In this document: one piece after another, positions 25,732 through 33,985 of the stretch
Layout: every line of letters begins with the position of its first letter
Numbering within the stretch: position 1 is the first letter of the stretch
Origin: Alloiococcus otitis ATCC 51267
GTDB taxonomy: Bacteria > Bacillota > Bacilli > Lactobacillales > Carnobacteriaceae_A
DNA length: 64,000 bases
Reading direction: 5' to 3'
Assembly: GCF_000315445.1 (NCBI RefSeq)
Contig: NZ_JH992957.1
Location: 414,103-478,102, forward strand
The notes under the pieces: generated by a model
What the model saw: only the letters and a program-made list of their open reading frames with translations
What the model was told of the DNA's origin: nothing
The model's database searches: none
Program-made: the position numbers and the translations under genes

Positions 25732-26172
25732 ATGTCAAATACTTACTATACAATTTACTGGATTAACAAGCGTGATGATGTCAGAAAAGAGCATGGGACC
25801 TACAAGAGTGAAGACGAGGCCAAGGAAGCCATCTTGACCTGGTGGGAAATTAACCAGGAAGATTATGACTATGAAATTTACCGAACCAATACTGGGGCCC
25901 TAGAAGTCAAATACATCGATGACTATTCCTTCTACCGGATTGAAGCGGTACAAAGTGACCAAAAGCTGCCTTCCAAATCTTACAAACTCTACAAGCATGA
26001 CCAAATCCTAGCCAAACGAAAGGCCCTTGATTTAGATGACAACCAATACCTCTTTGACCAATTAGCCGAACCTTACCGGGACCGGCTGATCATGGCCATG
26101 GCCAGTCCCAAAGTCGCCCGGAGCTTGGTTTACAACCAAGAAGGTCAACCCCTCTTCCAAATTGATGACTAA
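25732..26172 (+). CDS. Hypothetical soluble protein, 146 residues
   Basis: Not recognised. I place the start at the ATG at 25732 (MSNTYYTIYWINKRDD). An in-frame TTG at 25672 would add 20 residues without support. The protein is rich in aromatic and charged residues, without signal peptide or membrane segments. The N-terminal half (TIYWINKRDDVRKEHGTYKS, then EAKEAILTWWEIN) suggests a small alpha/beta domain. The C-terminal half has QYLFDQLAEPYRDRLIMAMASP. It is in line with the importer operon but separated by 62 bp, and it is followed by a clear terminator. Confidence 0.75.
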   Translation: MSNTYYTIYWINKRDDVRKEHGTYKSEDEAKEAILTWWEINQEDYDYEIYRTNTGALEVKYIDDYSFYRIEAVQSDQKLPSKSYKLYKHDQILAKRKALDLDDNQYLFDQLAEPYRDRLIMAMASPKVARSLVYNQEGQPLFQIDD

Positions 26173-26199
26173 GCTTTAAACCCTATAGATGATTAAGCC

Positions 26200-26230
26200 A
26201 AGGCCCTTGCCATTTACAAGGGCCTTTTCT
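26200..26230 (+). terminator. Terminator
   Basis: A perfect 10-bp stem, AAGGCCCTTG at 26200-26209 with CAAGGGCCTT at 26217-26226, followed by TTTTCT. Confidence 0.88.
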
Positions 26231-26370
26231 CATCCACTTTTTTATAGGTTTAGCTAGGACCTAGTTGAGGCCTTTCAGTATAGGTTTTGTAGTCACTAGT
26301 TAAGTTTTTAGCAATTTTCAGTTATAATGGTTATAGTGGAAATGATGACTAGTGAAGAGGAGTGACCATT

Positions 26371-27189
26371 TTGGATGAGATTTCGCAAGACCTAATCGAA
26401 AGCTGTATCGAAACAGTTCGGCAAGACCACCCCATAGTAGGGGCAGTGACCGGCGTTTTAGCCAATGATTTTGTGGCTAGAAGTCAAAATGCAATTGGTG
26501 CTGGCTCGGCAATCGTGAATATGCCTGACGAGGCAGAAGCTATGATCGACAAGACGGATGCTTTTTATATTAACGTTGGGACCATCCTGCCGATATTTGA
26601 AGATACCATCCCCCAAGCTGGTCGCATACTAGCCAAAAGTGGCAAAACCTGGCTCCTAGACCCTGTAGGTATTGGCTTAGGATCTTTAAGAACGCGACTA
26701 TTGCGACAATTTAAAGGCTACCAGCCTACCATCATCAAGGGGAGACCAGCTGAAATTCTTTCCTTGGCTAACTTATGGTCCTGTGACGGTGGCCGGCCTA
26801 GTGACAGTTTAAGTCCCCAACCCCCTGCTGAAGAAGCCTTAGCAGCAGGAGTGGCCATTGCTGACCATACGGGAGGGGTGGTGGTTATCATTGGCGAAAA
26901 AACCCTCATAGCAAGCCCCGACCAAGTTTACTGTGTAGAACGCAAGGCCCATTACCTGGATAAATTAACCGGTATCCACTCCATTTTAGGGGGCCTCATC
27001 TCAGCCTATGCCGGGGTAGAAGACCCCCTCCCAGCTGCCTTGGTAGCTTGCTTGGTCTTGGAAGAAGCCGGCAACCAGGCTGAGCAAGTGTCTGACGGTA
27101 TTGGGACCTTCGAACTCAAATTAATTGATGCCCTAGAAAAAATTGACCCCAAAGCGGTTAGCCAATACCCATTCACCCTAAAAGATTAA
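26371..27189 (+). CDS. Diverged hydroxyethylthiazole kinase (ThiM)-like protein
   Basis: Belongs to the ThiM family, ribokinase-like enzymes that phosphorylate the thiazole alcohol for thiamine salvage. Landmarks include GAVTGVLANDFVARSQNAIG at the N-terminus, WLLDPVGIGLGSLRTRLLRQ, IIKGRPAEILSL and a C-terminal GIGTFELKLIDAL. The glycine-rich catalytic loop that is normally TGTGCxL reads TGIHSILGGLISAYAG, so the conserved active-site Cys is replaced by Ser. The start is probably TTG 26371 (272 residues), 8 bases after AGGAG; a GTG lies 9 bases upstream. No thiE, thiD or thiW is adjacent. It may be a functional variant or have another alcohol substrate. Confidence 0.75.
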   Translation: MDEISQDLIESCIETVRQDHPIVGAVTGVLANDFVARSQNAIGAGSAIVNMPDEAEAMIDKTDAFYINVGTILPIFEDTIPQAGRILAKSGKTWLLDPVGIGLGSLRTRLLRQFKGYQPTIIKGRPAEILSLANLWSCDGGRPSDSLSPQPPAEEALAAGVAIADHTGGVVVIIGEKTLIASPDQVYCVERKAHYLDKLTGIHSILGGLISAYAGVEDPLPAALVACLVLEEAGNQAEQVSDGIGTFELKLIDALEKIDPKAVSQYPFTLKD

Positions 27190-27192
27190 GTT

Positions 27193-27224
27193 AAAAGGAC
27201 AGCCTACTGGGACTGTCCTTTTTT
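27193..27224 (+). terminator. Terminator
   Basis: AAAAGGACAG at 27193-27202 pairs with CTGTCCTTTT at 27213-27222; a T-run follows. Confidence 0.88.
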
Positions 27225-27314
27225 GATCCTAGTCTAAATACTCGTTTTATCCTGGATTTTTTGTTAAAATTTTTATAATAGATTGATTCAAACCAGGATG
27301 CAAAGGATGATTAG

Positions 27315-28160
27315 ATGAAAACGGCTTTAGTAATGGAAGGTGGGGGCATGCGTGGCTTGTACACAGCTGCCATTTTAGATTATTTTATTGGGACGGGTAT
27401 TGAGTTTGATGCCTTATTTACGGTATCGGCTAGTGCCTTATTTGGGATTAACTTACTGTCCAAAGACCAATACCGGACCATCCGATACAACTTAAATTAC
27501 GTTAATGACAAACGTTTTGTTAGCTTAAAAAACTTGATCAAGACAGGGAATATGGTGGACGAAAACTATGCCTTCCATGTCTTGCCCTTAGAATTAGACC
27601 CCTTTGACAATGAAAAATTCAAGCAAGCTGAGTCAGATTTTTATGTCACAGTCACCAACCTAGAAACAGGTTTAGCTGAACACTTCAAGGTCCAGGATGC
27701 CCACCAGGATGTGGAAGTTTTCCGGGCCTCTTCTTCCTTGCCCTTCGTTTCCCAACCGGTGGAAATCGACGGTCAGCATTATTTAGATGGGGGAGTGGCG
27801 GACTCCATTCCTTACCAAAAGGCAATGGACTTGGGTTATGACAAGATTGTGATTGTCTTGACCCAACCCTTAGACTACCGCAAGTCTAAGACCAACCCCT
27901 TACTGATTGACTTGGCTTACCGCAATTATCCTGAATTTGCCGACCGCTTAAAAAACCGTTACTTGGAATACAACCAGACTCTGGATGAGGTCAAGGCTTT
28001 AGAGGACCAAGGAGAGGTCTTTGTTATCAGACCTTCTAGGGACTTAAATATCTCCCGGATGGAAAAAGACCCCCAACGATATATTTATGCTTATAAAACC
28101 GGCCTCAAAGATATCCAGGCCAACTATCCCGATATGATTGACTACCTGAAAAAAGATTAA
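27315..28160 (+). CDS. Patatin-like phospholipase family protein
   Basis: A predicted serine hydrolase of the patatin family (RssA/YjjU-like), probably acting on lipids at the cytoplasmic face of the membrane. It has 281 residues. The oxyanion-hole motif MEGGGMRGLYT is present at the N-terminus and the catalytic Asp motif LDGGVADSIP near residue 160. The nucleophile elbow, normally GxSxG, reads TVSASALFG, so both glycines are replaced while the Ser is kept. The ATG at 27315 lies close to a weak GGATGA-type site. It is monocistronic, with a terminator before and after. Confidence 0.85.
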   Translation: MKTALVMEGGGMRGLYTAAILDYFIGTGIEFDALFTVSASALFGINLLSKDQYRTIRYNLNYVNDKRFVSLKNLIKTGNMVDENYAFHVLPLELDPFDNEKFKQAESDFYVTVTNLETGLAEHFKVQDAHQDVEVFRASSSLPFVSQPVEIDGQHYLDGGVADSIPYQKAMDLGYDKIVIVLTQPLDYRKSKTNPLLIDLAYRNYPEFADRLKNRYLEYNQTLDEVKALEDQGEVFVIRPSRDLNISRMEKDPQRYIYAYKTGLKDIQANYPDMIDYLKKD

Positions 28161-28202
28161 TGGTAGGTTTAAAGTCAACTGACACAAACCAAAGAATATC
28201 AA

Positions 28203-28231
28203 AGTCTCCAGCTAGCATGTGGGGGCTTTTT
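28203..28231 (+). terminator. Terminator after the patatin-like gene
   Basis: AGTCTCCA at 28203-28210 pairs with TGGGGGCT at 28220-28227 through two G-U pairs; TTTT follows. Confidence 0.7.
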
Positions 28232-28333
28232 ACTTGCTAACTTTATTCGAACCAATTAACAAAAAACTTGATTTGTTGACACCATGAAAAATTGTTATAC
28301 TATTGTGGTAATGTTTTGCAAAGGGGATTTTTT

Positions 28334-30067
28334 ATGTTGTCAACATTGGACTTAATCAAAGTGATTAAACCGTATTTTTCAAAATATAAACATATCTTAG
28401 TTTATGACTTGATATTTGCACTCTTAACCACCCTGGCTGGCTTTATCCTGCCCCTTGTCTTGCGACAACTCACCAATTACGGAGCCAGTGGTAGCTTAAC
28501 TGGTAGTATAATAGCCAGCCTGTCCTTAATCTTTATCGTTTTAAAAGTCGTTGAAGTAATTGCCCGCTACTACATGACCAATGTTGGCCACCGGATGGGT
28601 GCTTTGATTGAAACCGATATGCGGCGCGACCTCTTTGACCACCTCATGGCCTTGGACAATGACTACTACAATGAAAACCGGGTAGGGGAGTTAATGTCCA
28701 AAGTGACCAATGACCTGTTTGACATTACCGAATTCAGCCACCACGCCCCCGAAGAATACCTGATTTTTGCGGTCCAAACCGTGGTTTCCTTTATTATTTT
28801 AGGCATTATCAACCTACCTTTGACCTTGGTGATCTTTATCATGCTGCCCTTGATGTTTGTCGTCTCCCGTAAGTTCCGGCAAAAAATGGGTCATGAGCAG
28901 ATGAACCAACGCCGGCAGATTGGGAAATTAAATTCTGGGATTGAAGATTCCTTGTCTGGTATCAATGTGGTCAAAAGTTTTGCCAATGAAGATCAGGAAA
29001 TTAATAAGTTTAAAACAGGTAATGAGGACTTTTACTACATTAAGAAAAAATACTATATCTCCATGGCCGGTTTTATGACCGTTACTTCCGCCTTTGAAGG
29101 GGTTATGTATATTATCGTCTTGGTCATGGGAGGTGTCTTGATCTTAAATGGGTCCATGCTGGCTTCTGACATGATTGTCTTTATTATGTACATCAATATG
29201 CTGATTACCAGTTTGAAGCGGATCATCCAGTTTACCGAAAACTTCCAAAAGGGGTTAACCGGTATCCAACGCTTCCATGAAGTGATGACTGCTAAACCAC
29301 GGGTTATCGATTCCTCCCATCCGATTGAATTGGAAGATGTGGCTGGAAGAATTGAAGCCCGCCACCTAGTTTTTGACTACCACAATGGGGAGAGGGTCTT
29401 GGATGACATCAACTTTACCATTGAACCCGGCCAGCAAGTGGCCTTTGTAGGACCATCCGGGGCAGGCAAGTCCACTTTAATCAACCTAATCCCCCGTTTT
29501 TATGATTTAACGTCAGGAGAAATCCTCGTTGACGGCCACAATATCCAAGACATCAGCCTCTTTTCTTTAAGAGACCATATCGGGATTGTCCAACAAGATG
29601 TCTACCTCTTCGCTGGAACCATAGCGGATAATATCCGGTATGGGAAGTTGGATGCTAGCGATGCGGAAATCCGCCAGGCTGCCGACCTTGCTGGGGCTAC
29701 TGGCTTTATCCGTGAACTACCAGAAGGCTTCAACACCAATATTGGGGAAAGAGGGGCCCGGCTATCAGGCGGACAAAAACAAAGAATTTCCATTGCCCGG
29801 GTCTTCTTAAAAAACCCACCTATCTTAATCCTAGATGAAGCGACTTCTGCCTTAGACAACCAAAGTGAGTTAGTTGTGCAAGAATCCTTGGATAAATTAG
29901 CCCAAGGACGGACCACCATCACTATTGCCCACCGCTTGACAACGGTTGAGGATTCAGACCTAATCTACGTTTTAACCGACGATGGCATTATCGAACAAGG
30001 TAGCCACCAAGACCTGATGGATCAAAAAGGTTACTACTATAGACTTTACTCCAGAAGTTTAGACTAG
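28334..30067 (+). CDS. ABC exporter (fused membrane and ATPase domains)
   Basis: A half-size type IV ABC exporter that would work as a dimer, exporting a lipid, drug or peptide; the substrate cannot be told. The ATG at 28334 follows AAAGGGGA and gives 577 residues; the upstream in-frame extension covers the promoter region. Six membrane helices occupy about residues 1-310. The nucleotide-binding domain has Walker A GPSGAGKSTLINL, the Q-loop IVQQDVYLFAGTIADNI, the signature RLSGGQKQRISIARVF, Walker B ILILDEATSALD and the H-loop TIAHRLTTV, all intact. No partner exporter gene is adjacent, so it may be a homodimer of the MsbA type. Confidence 0.92.
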   Translation: MLSTLDLIKVIKPYFSKYKHILVYDLIFALLTTLAGFILPLVLRQLTNYGASGSLTGSIIASLSLIFIVLKVVEVIARYYMTNVGHRMGALIETDMRRDLFDHLMALDNDYYNENRVGELMSKVTNDLFDITEFSHHAPEEYLIFAVQTVVSFIILGIINLPLTLVIFIMLPLMFVVSRKFRQKMGHEQMNQRRQIGKLNSGIEDSLSGINVVKSFANEDQEINKFKTGNEDFYYIKKKYYISMAGFMTVTSAFEGVMYIIVLVMGGVLILNGSMLASDMIVFIMYINMLITSLKRIIQFTENFQKGLTGIQRFHEVMTAKPRVIDSSHPIELEDVAGRIEARHLVFDYHNGERVLDDINFTIEPGQQVAFVGPSGAGKSTLINLIPRFYDLTSGEILVDGHNIQDISLFSLRDHIGIVQQDVYLFAGTIADNIRYGKLDASDAEIRQAADLAGATGFIRELPEGFNTNIGERGARLSGGQKQRISIARVFLKNPPILILDEATSALDNQSELVVQESLDKLAQGRTTITIAHRLTTVEDSDLIYVLTDDGIIEQGSHQDLMDQKGYYYRLYSRSLD

Positions 30068-30112
30068 ACTTCAGTTAAATTATGCTAAAAGCATCATAGA
30101 GAGAGGCAAGTC

Positions 30113-30643
30113 ATGACCAAAAAACAAAAACAAGTCCTGTCTGCCCTAGCTGCCCTAATCCTGGGCTTGCTTGGCCTGTTTGGGATAGACCTAGTCGGTG
30201 AAGAAGCTAGTCAGGGTAGTGACCAAGCTGCAAGCCAACAAACTTGGAAGGATGAAGAAGGTCAGGCTGAAGTAGGAGCATTAGACCCAAACGGCCACTA
30301 CACTGACAAGCAAAATGTGGTGGACTTTATCGATAACTTTCAGCAATTGCCAGATAATTACCTGACCAAGGAAGAAGCCCGTAACTTAGGTTGGGTACCT
30401 AGTGAAGGCAATTTAGATGAAGTGGCCCCCGGCATGTCCATAGGAGGCGACGTCTTTGGCAACTTTGAGGGGAACTTACCGGATGAGCCTGGCCGGCAAT
30501 ATTATGAGGCAGATATCAATTATGATGGAGGCTTTCGCAATGCTGAACGCCTAGTCTTCTCAGATGACGGCTTGTATTTTTACACTGACGACCATTACGA
30601 TAACTTTGAAGAAGTCCAACCCAGCCAAGCTAAGGGGGTTTAG
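30113..30643 (+). CDS. Secreted barnase-like ribonuclease
   Basis: A predicted extracellular guanyl-preferring ribonuclease of the barnase (N1/T1) family. It has 176 residues: an N-terminal hydrophobic segment (VLSALAALILGLLGLFGI) for export, an acidic Gln/Asp-rich spacer to about residue 65, then the RNase domain. Conserved barnase features are QLPDNYLTKEEARNLGW, DEVAPGMSIGGDVFGN, the catalytic Glu in YEADINYDGGFRN, the Arg in NAERLVFS and the catalytic His in YTDDHYDNFEEV. The start has an AGAGAGG-type site. The gene directly adjoins a barstar-like inhibitor gene with no gap, the expected toxin-immunity order. Confidence 0.93.
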   Translation: MTKKQKQVLSALAALILGLLGLFGIDLVGEEASQGSDQAASQQTWKDEEGQAEVGALDPNGHYTDKQNVVDFIDNFQQLPDNYLTKEEARNLGWVPSEGNLDEVAPGMSIGGDVFGNFEGNLPDEPGRQYYEADINYDGGFRNAERLVFSDDGLYFYTDDHYDNFEEVQPSQAKGV

Positions 30644-30907
30644 ATGGATATAGTGACCATTCATTGCCGAGACTTAATCCAAGCCGGCCAAGACCTTAAT
30701 TACCTGAAAGACCGTTTAGACTTAACTAACTGTTCAGGCAACAACCTGGATGCCCTGTGGGACTGCCTCAGTGAAAAAGAAGATGACTGTCTAGTTATCT
30801 TAAGGCAAAGCAGGCTATTAAAAGAATCGAGTCGAGGACTAAAGCTACAAAGATTTTTCCAGAGCCTGGATCAGAATTTAACTTGTTATAAAATAATATA
30901 TAAATAA
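30644..30907 (+). CDS. Barstar-like ribonuclease inhibitor
   Basis: A predicted cytoplasmic inhibitor that protects the host from the barnase-like RNase encoded just upstream. It has 87 residues, the same size class as barstar. The key stretch NCSGNNLDALWDCLSE matches the barstar helix and loop that carries the two Asp residues for plugging the RNase active site. Its ATG begins on the base right after the TAG of the RNase gene, with AAGGGGG inside the RNase 3' end as ribosome site, so the two are translationally coupled. Recognition is by motif and context. Confidence 0.9.
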   Translation: MDIVTIHCRDLIQAGQDLNYLKDRLDLTNCSGNNLDALWDCLSEKEDDCLVILRQSRLLKESSRGLKLQRFFQSLDQNLTCYKIIYK

Positions 30908-30917
30908 TGAAATTTAT

Positions 30918-30945
30918 TTGACTTGTTTCAGGAAGTGTGTATAAT
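30918..30945 (+). promoter_or_regulatory. Promoter of the AGCS symporter gene
   Basis: TTGACT at 30918-30923 and TATAAT at 30940-30945 are spaced by 16 bp. The transcript would have a 5' leader of about 155 bases (30952-31105) with a small hairpin (CAAATG 31040-31045, CATTTG 31053-31058); I recognise no riboswitch in it. Confidence 0.75.
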
Positions 30946-31105
30946 TAGAACATATTTACTGTTTTATTAGAATGTTGCTGTCCCTTATACCTAATACTTG
31001 TAGATGTTGAATAACTGTCCATTACGGTTTCCCTGATTACAAATGTGGTGTGCATTTGATACCTGCAAAGATGGGTGTGTGAATGTAAAATTAGAAAGGA
31101 ATACC

Positions 31106-32500
31106 ATGTTACCAGATATACAAGAATTAGCAGATTTGATTTGGCAACCCATGATTATCTTAGTGCTAGGGGGGAGCATCCTACTTACCCTCCGCACAAG
31201 ATTTTTCCAAATTAGGCACCTACCTTTTATTTTGAAGGAAACCTTTGGTCAGTTATTTTCAAATGACGACAATGGACGGGGGACCGTTACAGCCTTCCAG
31301 GCCATGACCACAGCCCTAGCTTCCTCCATCGGTGCTGCCAATATCGTTGTCGCCCCAACCGTTATCTTCCTAGCTGGACCTGGTGCCCTCTTTTGGATGT
31401 GGGTTTCAGGAATTTTGACTTCTGCAACTAAGTTTGGGGAAGTAGCCCTAGCCATCAAGTATCGGGAGAAAAATGAAGATGGGGAGTACATAGGTGGTGC
31501 CAGCTATGTCTTCCGCAAGGGGATCCGGAATAATATTGGGAAAATTTTAGGCTTTTTAGTTTCATTTATCTTGATGATTGAAATTCTACCCTCTATTTCC
31601 TTGCAGACCATCTCGGCAGCTGGTCCTGTTGAGAATGTAGCGGCTGCCATCGGAATTGATAATACCCTTGCCCGCAATATCACCATTATTGCGATCTTTA
31701 TTTTAACTGTTTTGGTCGTTTACGGTGGGGTCAAGTCGATTGGAAGATTGTCCGAAAAACTAGTTCCTTACATGGCCATTACTTACTTGGTTTTGGGTGC
31801 CATTATCCTAGTTATGCATATCGACCAAATTCCTAACGCCCTTCGGATGGTTGTTGTTGGGGCCTTCAACCCGAAAGCCATTTCCGGCGGTTTTGTTGGA
31901 GCCACCCTCCAAAATGTCATCCGAAATGGGGTAGCTCGTGGTGTCTACTCCAACGAAGCTGGACTCGGAACTACTGGTTTTGGCCACGCTGCGGCGACCA
32001 CTGACCACCCAGCCCGTCAAGGGGTTTGGGGTGTCTTTGAAGTGATTATCGACACCCTGGTTGTTTGTACCATGTCCGGCCTAATTATCTTGGTTACTGG
32101 GGTTTGGACTCCGGGTATGAGTGAACAAGCTTTGAACGAGACCATGCCGGTTGCGGTAGAGCGAGCCATTAATGAATCCTTGGGTGTCTTTGGTTCAGTG
32201 GTTATCTCCATCTGCCTCTTCCTCTTTGTCGTCTCTACGATGATTGTCATCGTCTTCTACTGCGAGAAACAAGCTGAATACTTGTTTGGTCGGACTGGAG
32301 GTCTCTTGCTCAGAGCCATCGCCTGTGGGATGATCTTGGTCTCCATGTTCATCAGTTTTGAAAATGCTGGAGCCTACCTAGACCTGGCTCTAGCCTTTGT
32401 GGTCCTACCGAATATGATCGGTATTATCATGCTCAATGGTGAGGTCAAGGCCATCAAGGAAGACTTCTTCGATAATCCGAAATACATGTCAAATGATTAG
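31106..32500 (+). CDS. Amino acid:sodium symporter, AGCS (AlsT) family
   Basis: A membrane symporter that takes up alanine, glycine or a similar amino acid with Na+ (or H+). With the ATG at 31106, 5 bases after AGAAAGGA, the protein has 464 residues; the longer open frame from 31043 lacks a ribosome site. It has about eleven predicted membrane segments. The family signatures are GRGTVTAFQAMTTALASSIG, NIVVAPTVIFLAGPGALFW, and the AGCS motif ARGVYSNEAGLGTTGFGHAA, followed by DTLVVCTMSGLIIL. It stands alone between a strong promoter and a strong terminator. Which amino acid it carries cannot be read from the sequence. Confidence 0.93.
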   Translation: MLPDIQELADLIWQPMIILVLGGSILLTLRTRFFQIRHLPFILKETFGQLFSNDDNGRGTVTAFQAMTTALASSIGAANIVVAPTVIFLAGPGALFWMWVSGILTSATKFGEVALAIKYREKNEDGEYIGGASYVFRKGIRNNIGKILGFLVSFILMIEILPSISLQTISAAGPVENVAAAIGIDNTLARNITIIAIFILTVLVVYGGVKSIGRLSEKLVPYMAITYLVLGAIILVMHIDQIPNALRMVVVGAFNPKAISGGFVGATLQNVIRNGVARGVYSNEAGLGTTGFGHAAATTDHPARQGVWGVFEVIIDTLVVCTMSGLIILVTGVWTPGMSEQALNETMPVAVERAINESLGVFGSVVISICLFLFVVSTMIVIVFYCEKQAEYLFGRTGGLLLRAIACGMILVSMFISFENAGAYLDLALAFVVLPNMIGIIMLNGEVKAIKEDFFDNPKYMSND

Positions 32501-32513
32501 ACTTAGCAAGCTC

Positions 32514-32544
32514 AACTAGCAGGTTCCTGCCTGCTAGTTTTTTT
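32514..32544 (+). terminator. Terminator of the AGCS gene
   Basis: AACTAGCAGG at 32514-32523 pairs with CCTGCTAGTT at 32530-32539, followed by TTTTTT. Confidence 0.92.
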
Positions 32545-32739
32545 GTGGCCTAAGCCTTGTCGGGCTAATGAAGGACTTGACCTAATTAAAATTTGCTTGT
32601 TTTATAATAATTTTTTTGATCATTTTTCGATAATATATATGGGTAGATATATAATTAAATTATATTAAAAAACACACTTATCTTATTATAAAATAATAGT
32701 AGTAGCAGAAGTCGACCCAAAAGACAAGGAGGAATTCCC

Positions 32740-33491
32740 ATGTCAAGGTTTGAAGGTAAAAACGTTGTCATAACTGGTGGATCTGGTGGCATCGGTAAGG
32801 TAACTGCTAAGGATTTCTTACAAGAAGGGGGCAATGTTGCCTTAGTCGATATTTCCCAAGAGGCCTTAAACGAATCCAGGGAAGAATTAAAAGAATTCGG
32901 CAAGGTCATTACCATAGTAGCGGATGTGACGAAAGAAGAAGACGTGAAACACTATGTCCAAAAACCCTTGATGAATTTTCTGGTATCGACATTTTCTTTA
33001 ACAATGCTGGTATTGAAGGCAAGGTTGCTCCTATTCATGAACAAAGTTTTGAGGACTTTACTAAAGTCTTGGATGTAAATGTAAACGGTGTCTTTTTAGG
33101 TATGAAGTATGTTGTCCCGGTCATGCTAGAAGCTGGTCGAGGCAGCATCATCAATATGGCTTCCGTGGCCGGCTTAGACGGTTCCCTGGGCATGTCACCT
33201 TATAACGCTTCTAAGCATGCGGTTGTTGGCTTAACTAAGGCAGCAGCCCTGGAATTAGCAGCCGACAATGTCCGGGTCAATTCGGTCCATCCTTCACCGG
33301 TCAATACCCGGATGATGAGAGCCGTAGAAGAAGGGATGGGGTCCAGTCAAGAAGATATGTCCTTGTCTATCCCAATAGGCCGCTATGCAGAATCCTCTGA
33401 CATCTCCAATTTGGTCCTCTTTTTGGCAGATGATGCCAGCGACTTTATTACCGGTGTCCAATACAGGGTAGACGGGGGGATGGGTGTTTAG
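32740..33491 (+). pseudogene. Frameshifted short-chain dehydrogenase/reductase gene
   Basis: An NAD(P)-dependent SDR oxidoreductase of about 250 residues, split by a -1 frameshift. The first frame starts at the ATG at 32740 (AAGGAGG site) and has the cofactor motif TGGSGGIG. It goes out of frame at the AAAAACCC tract, 32960-32967. The correct continuation lies in another frame and reads TLDEFSGIDIFFNNAGIEGK, joining DVNVNGVFLGMK, the Ser/Tyr/Lys catalytic region NMASVAGLDG...YNASKHAVVG and a normal C-terminus ending at 33491. The single lost base could be a real mutation or a read error. The substrate is unknown; no pathway partner is adjacent. Confidence 0.85.
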
Positions 33492-33619
33492 TGTGCTGAC
33501 GGTCCTCAATCGATTTTGGTAATCCTAGTCAACAATTCAATAATGACCTTTACTCATATAGCTATTGGGGTGACCGTCTTAGATCAATGTCTAGTCGGTC
33601 ATCTTTTTTGATAACCAGC

Positions 33620-33648
33620 TTGACAGAAGGGAAAAAATTAGCTATAAT
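33620..33648 (+). promoter_or_regulatory. Consensus promoter of the zinc-free S14 operon
   Basis: TTGACA at 33620-33625 and TATAAT at 33643-33648, spaced by exactly 17 bp, a perfect consensus sigma-A promoter. Confidence 0.88.
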
Positions 33649-33651
33649 TTT

Positions 33652-33672
33652 AAATCGTAATAGTTACGAATT
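33652..33672. promoter_or_regulatory. Zur operator
   Basis: The inverted repeat AAATCGTAA (33652-33660), TAG, TTACGAATT (33664-33672) closely matches the Zur/Fur-family box of Bacillus (AAATCGTAAT-N-ATTACGATTT). It begins 3 bp after the -10 box, over the likely transcription start, where a zinc-loaded repressor would block transcription. Confidence 0.8.
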
Positions 33673-33694
33673 AAATAGAGGAAGGGTTTTCCGA

Positions 33695-33964
33695 TTGGCA
33701 AAGAAATCTAAAATTGCAAAATTGAAAAAACAAGAGGCAATGGTCGAAAAGTACCGCGACCTACGCCAAGAATTGAAGGACAAGCATGACTATGAAGGCT
33801 TGGCCAAGTTACCCCGAGATGCTTCACCTACTCGTTTGCGGAACAGGGACCGGATCGATGGACGGCCCCATGGTTATATGCGGAAATTTGGTCTGTCCCG
33901 GCTCAACTTCCGCAAGTATGCCCACCAAGGGAAGATCCCTGGTGTCAAAAAAGCCTCTTGGTAA
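33695..33964 (+). CDS. rpsN: 30S ribosomal protein S14, zinc-independent paralogue
   Basis: Small-subunit protein S14 in its long (89-residue), zinc-free form. It has no cysteine at all, so it lacks the CxxC...CxxC zinc ribbon of the ordinary S14. Conserved S14 stretches are [19 protein letters not shown] and [20 protein letters not shown]. The start is TTG at 33695, 8 bases after AGAGGAAGGG, which gives the standard N-terminus [11 protein letters not shown]. Upstream in-frame codons run through the promoter and are not used. The Zur box implies it is made when zinc is scarce and then replaces the zinc-binding copy. Confidence 0.95.
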   Translation: MAKKSKIAKLKKQEAMVEKYRDLRQELKDKHDYEGLAKLPRDASPTRLRNRDRIDGRPHGYMRKFGLSRLNFRKYAHQGKIPGVKKASW

Positions 33965-33985
33965 AAGTTGAAAGGAGGAGGTAAA

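Noticed and set aside
30946..31105. Glycine riboswitch before the AGCS symporter
   Set aside because: The leader lacks the tandem aptamer sequence pattern; only a small hairpin is seen.
32956..32970. Programmed -1 frameshifting in the SDR gene
   Set aside because: In the zero frame no X-XXY-YYZ slippery heptamer is present (codons CAA AAA CCC) and no obvious pseudoknot follows.
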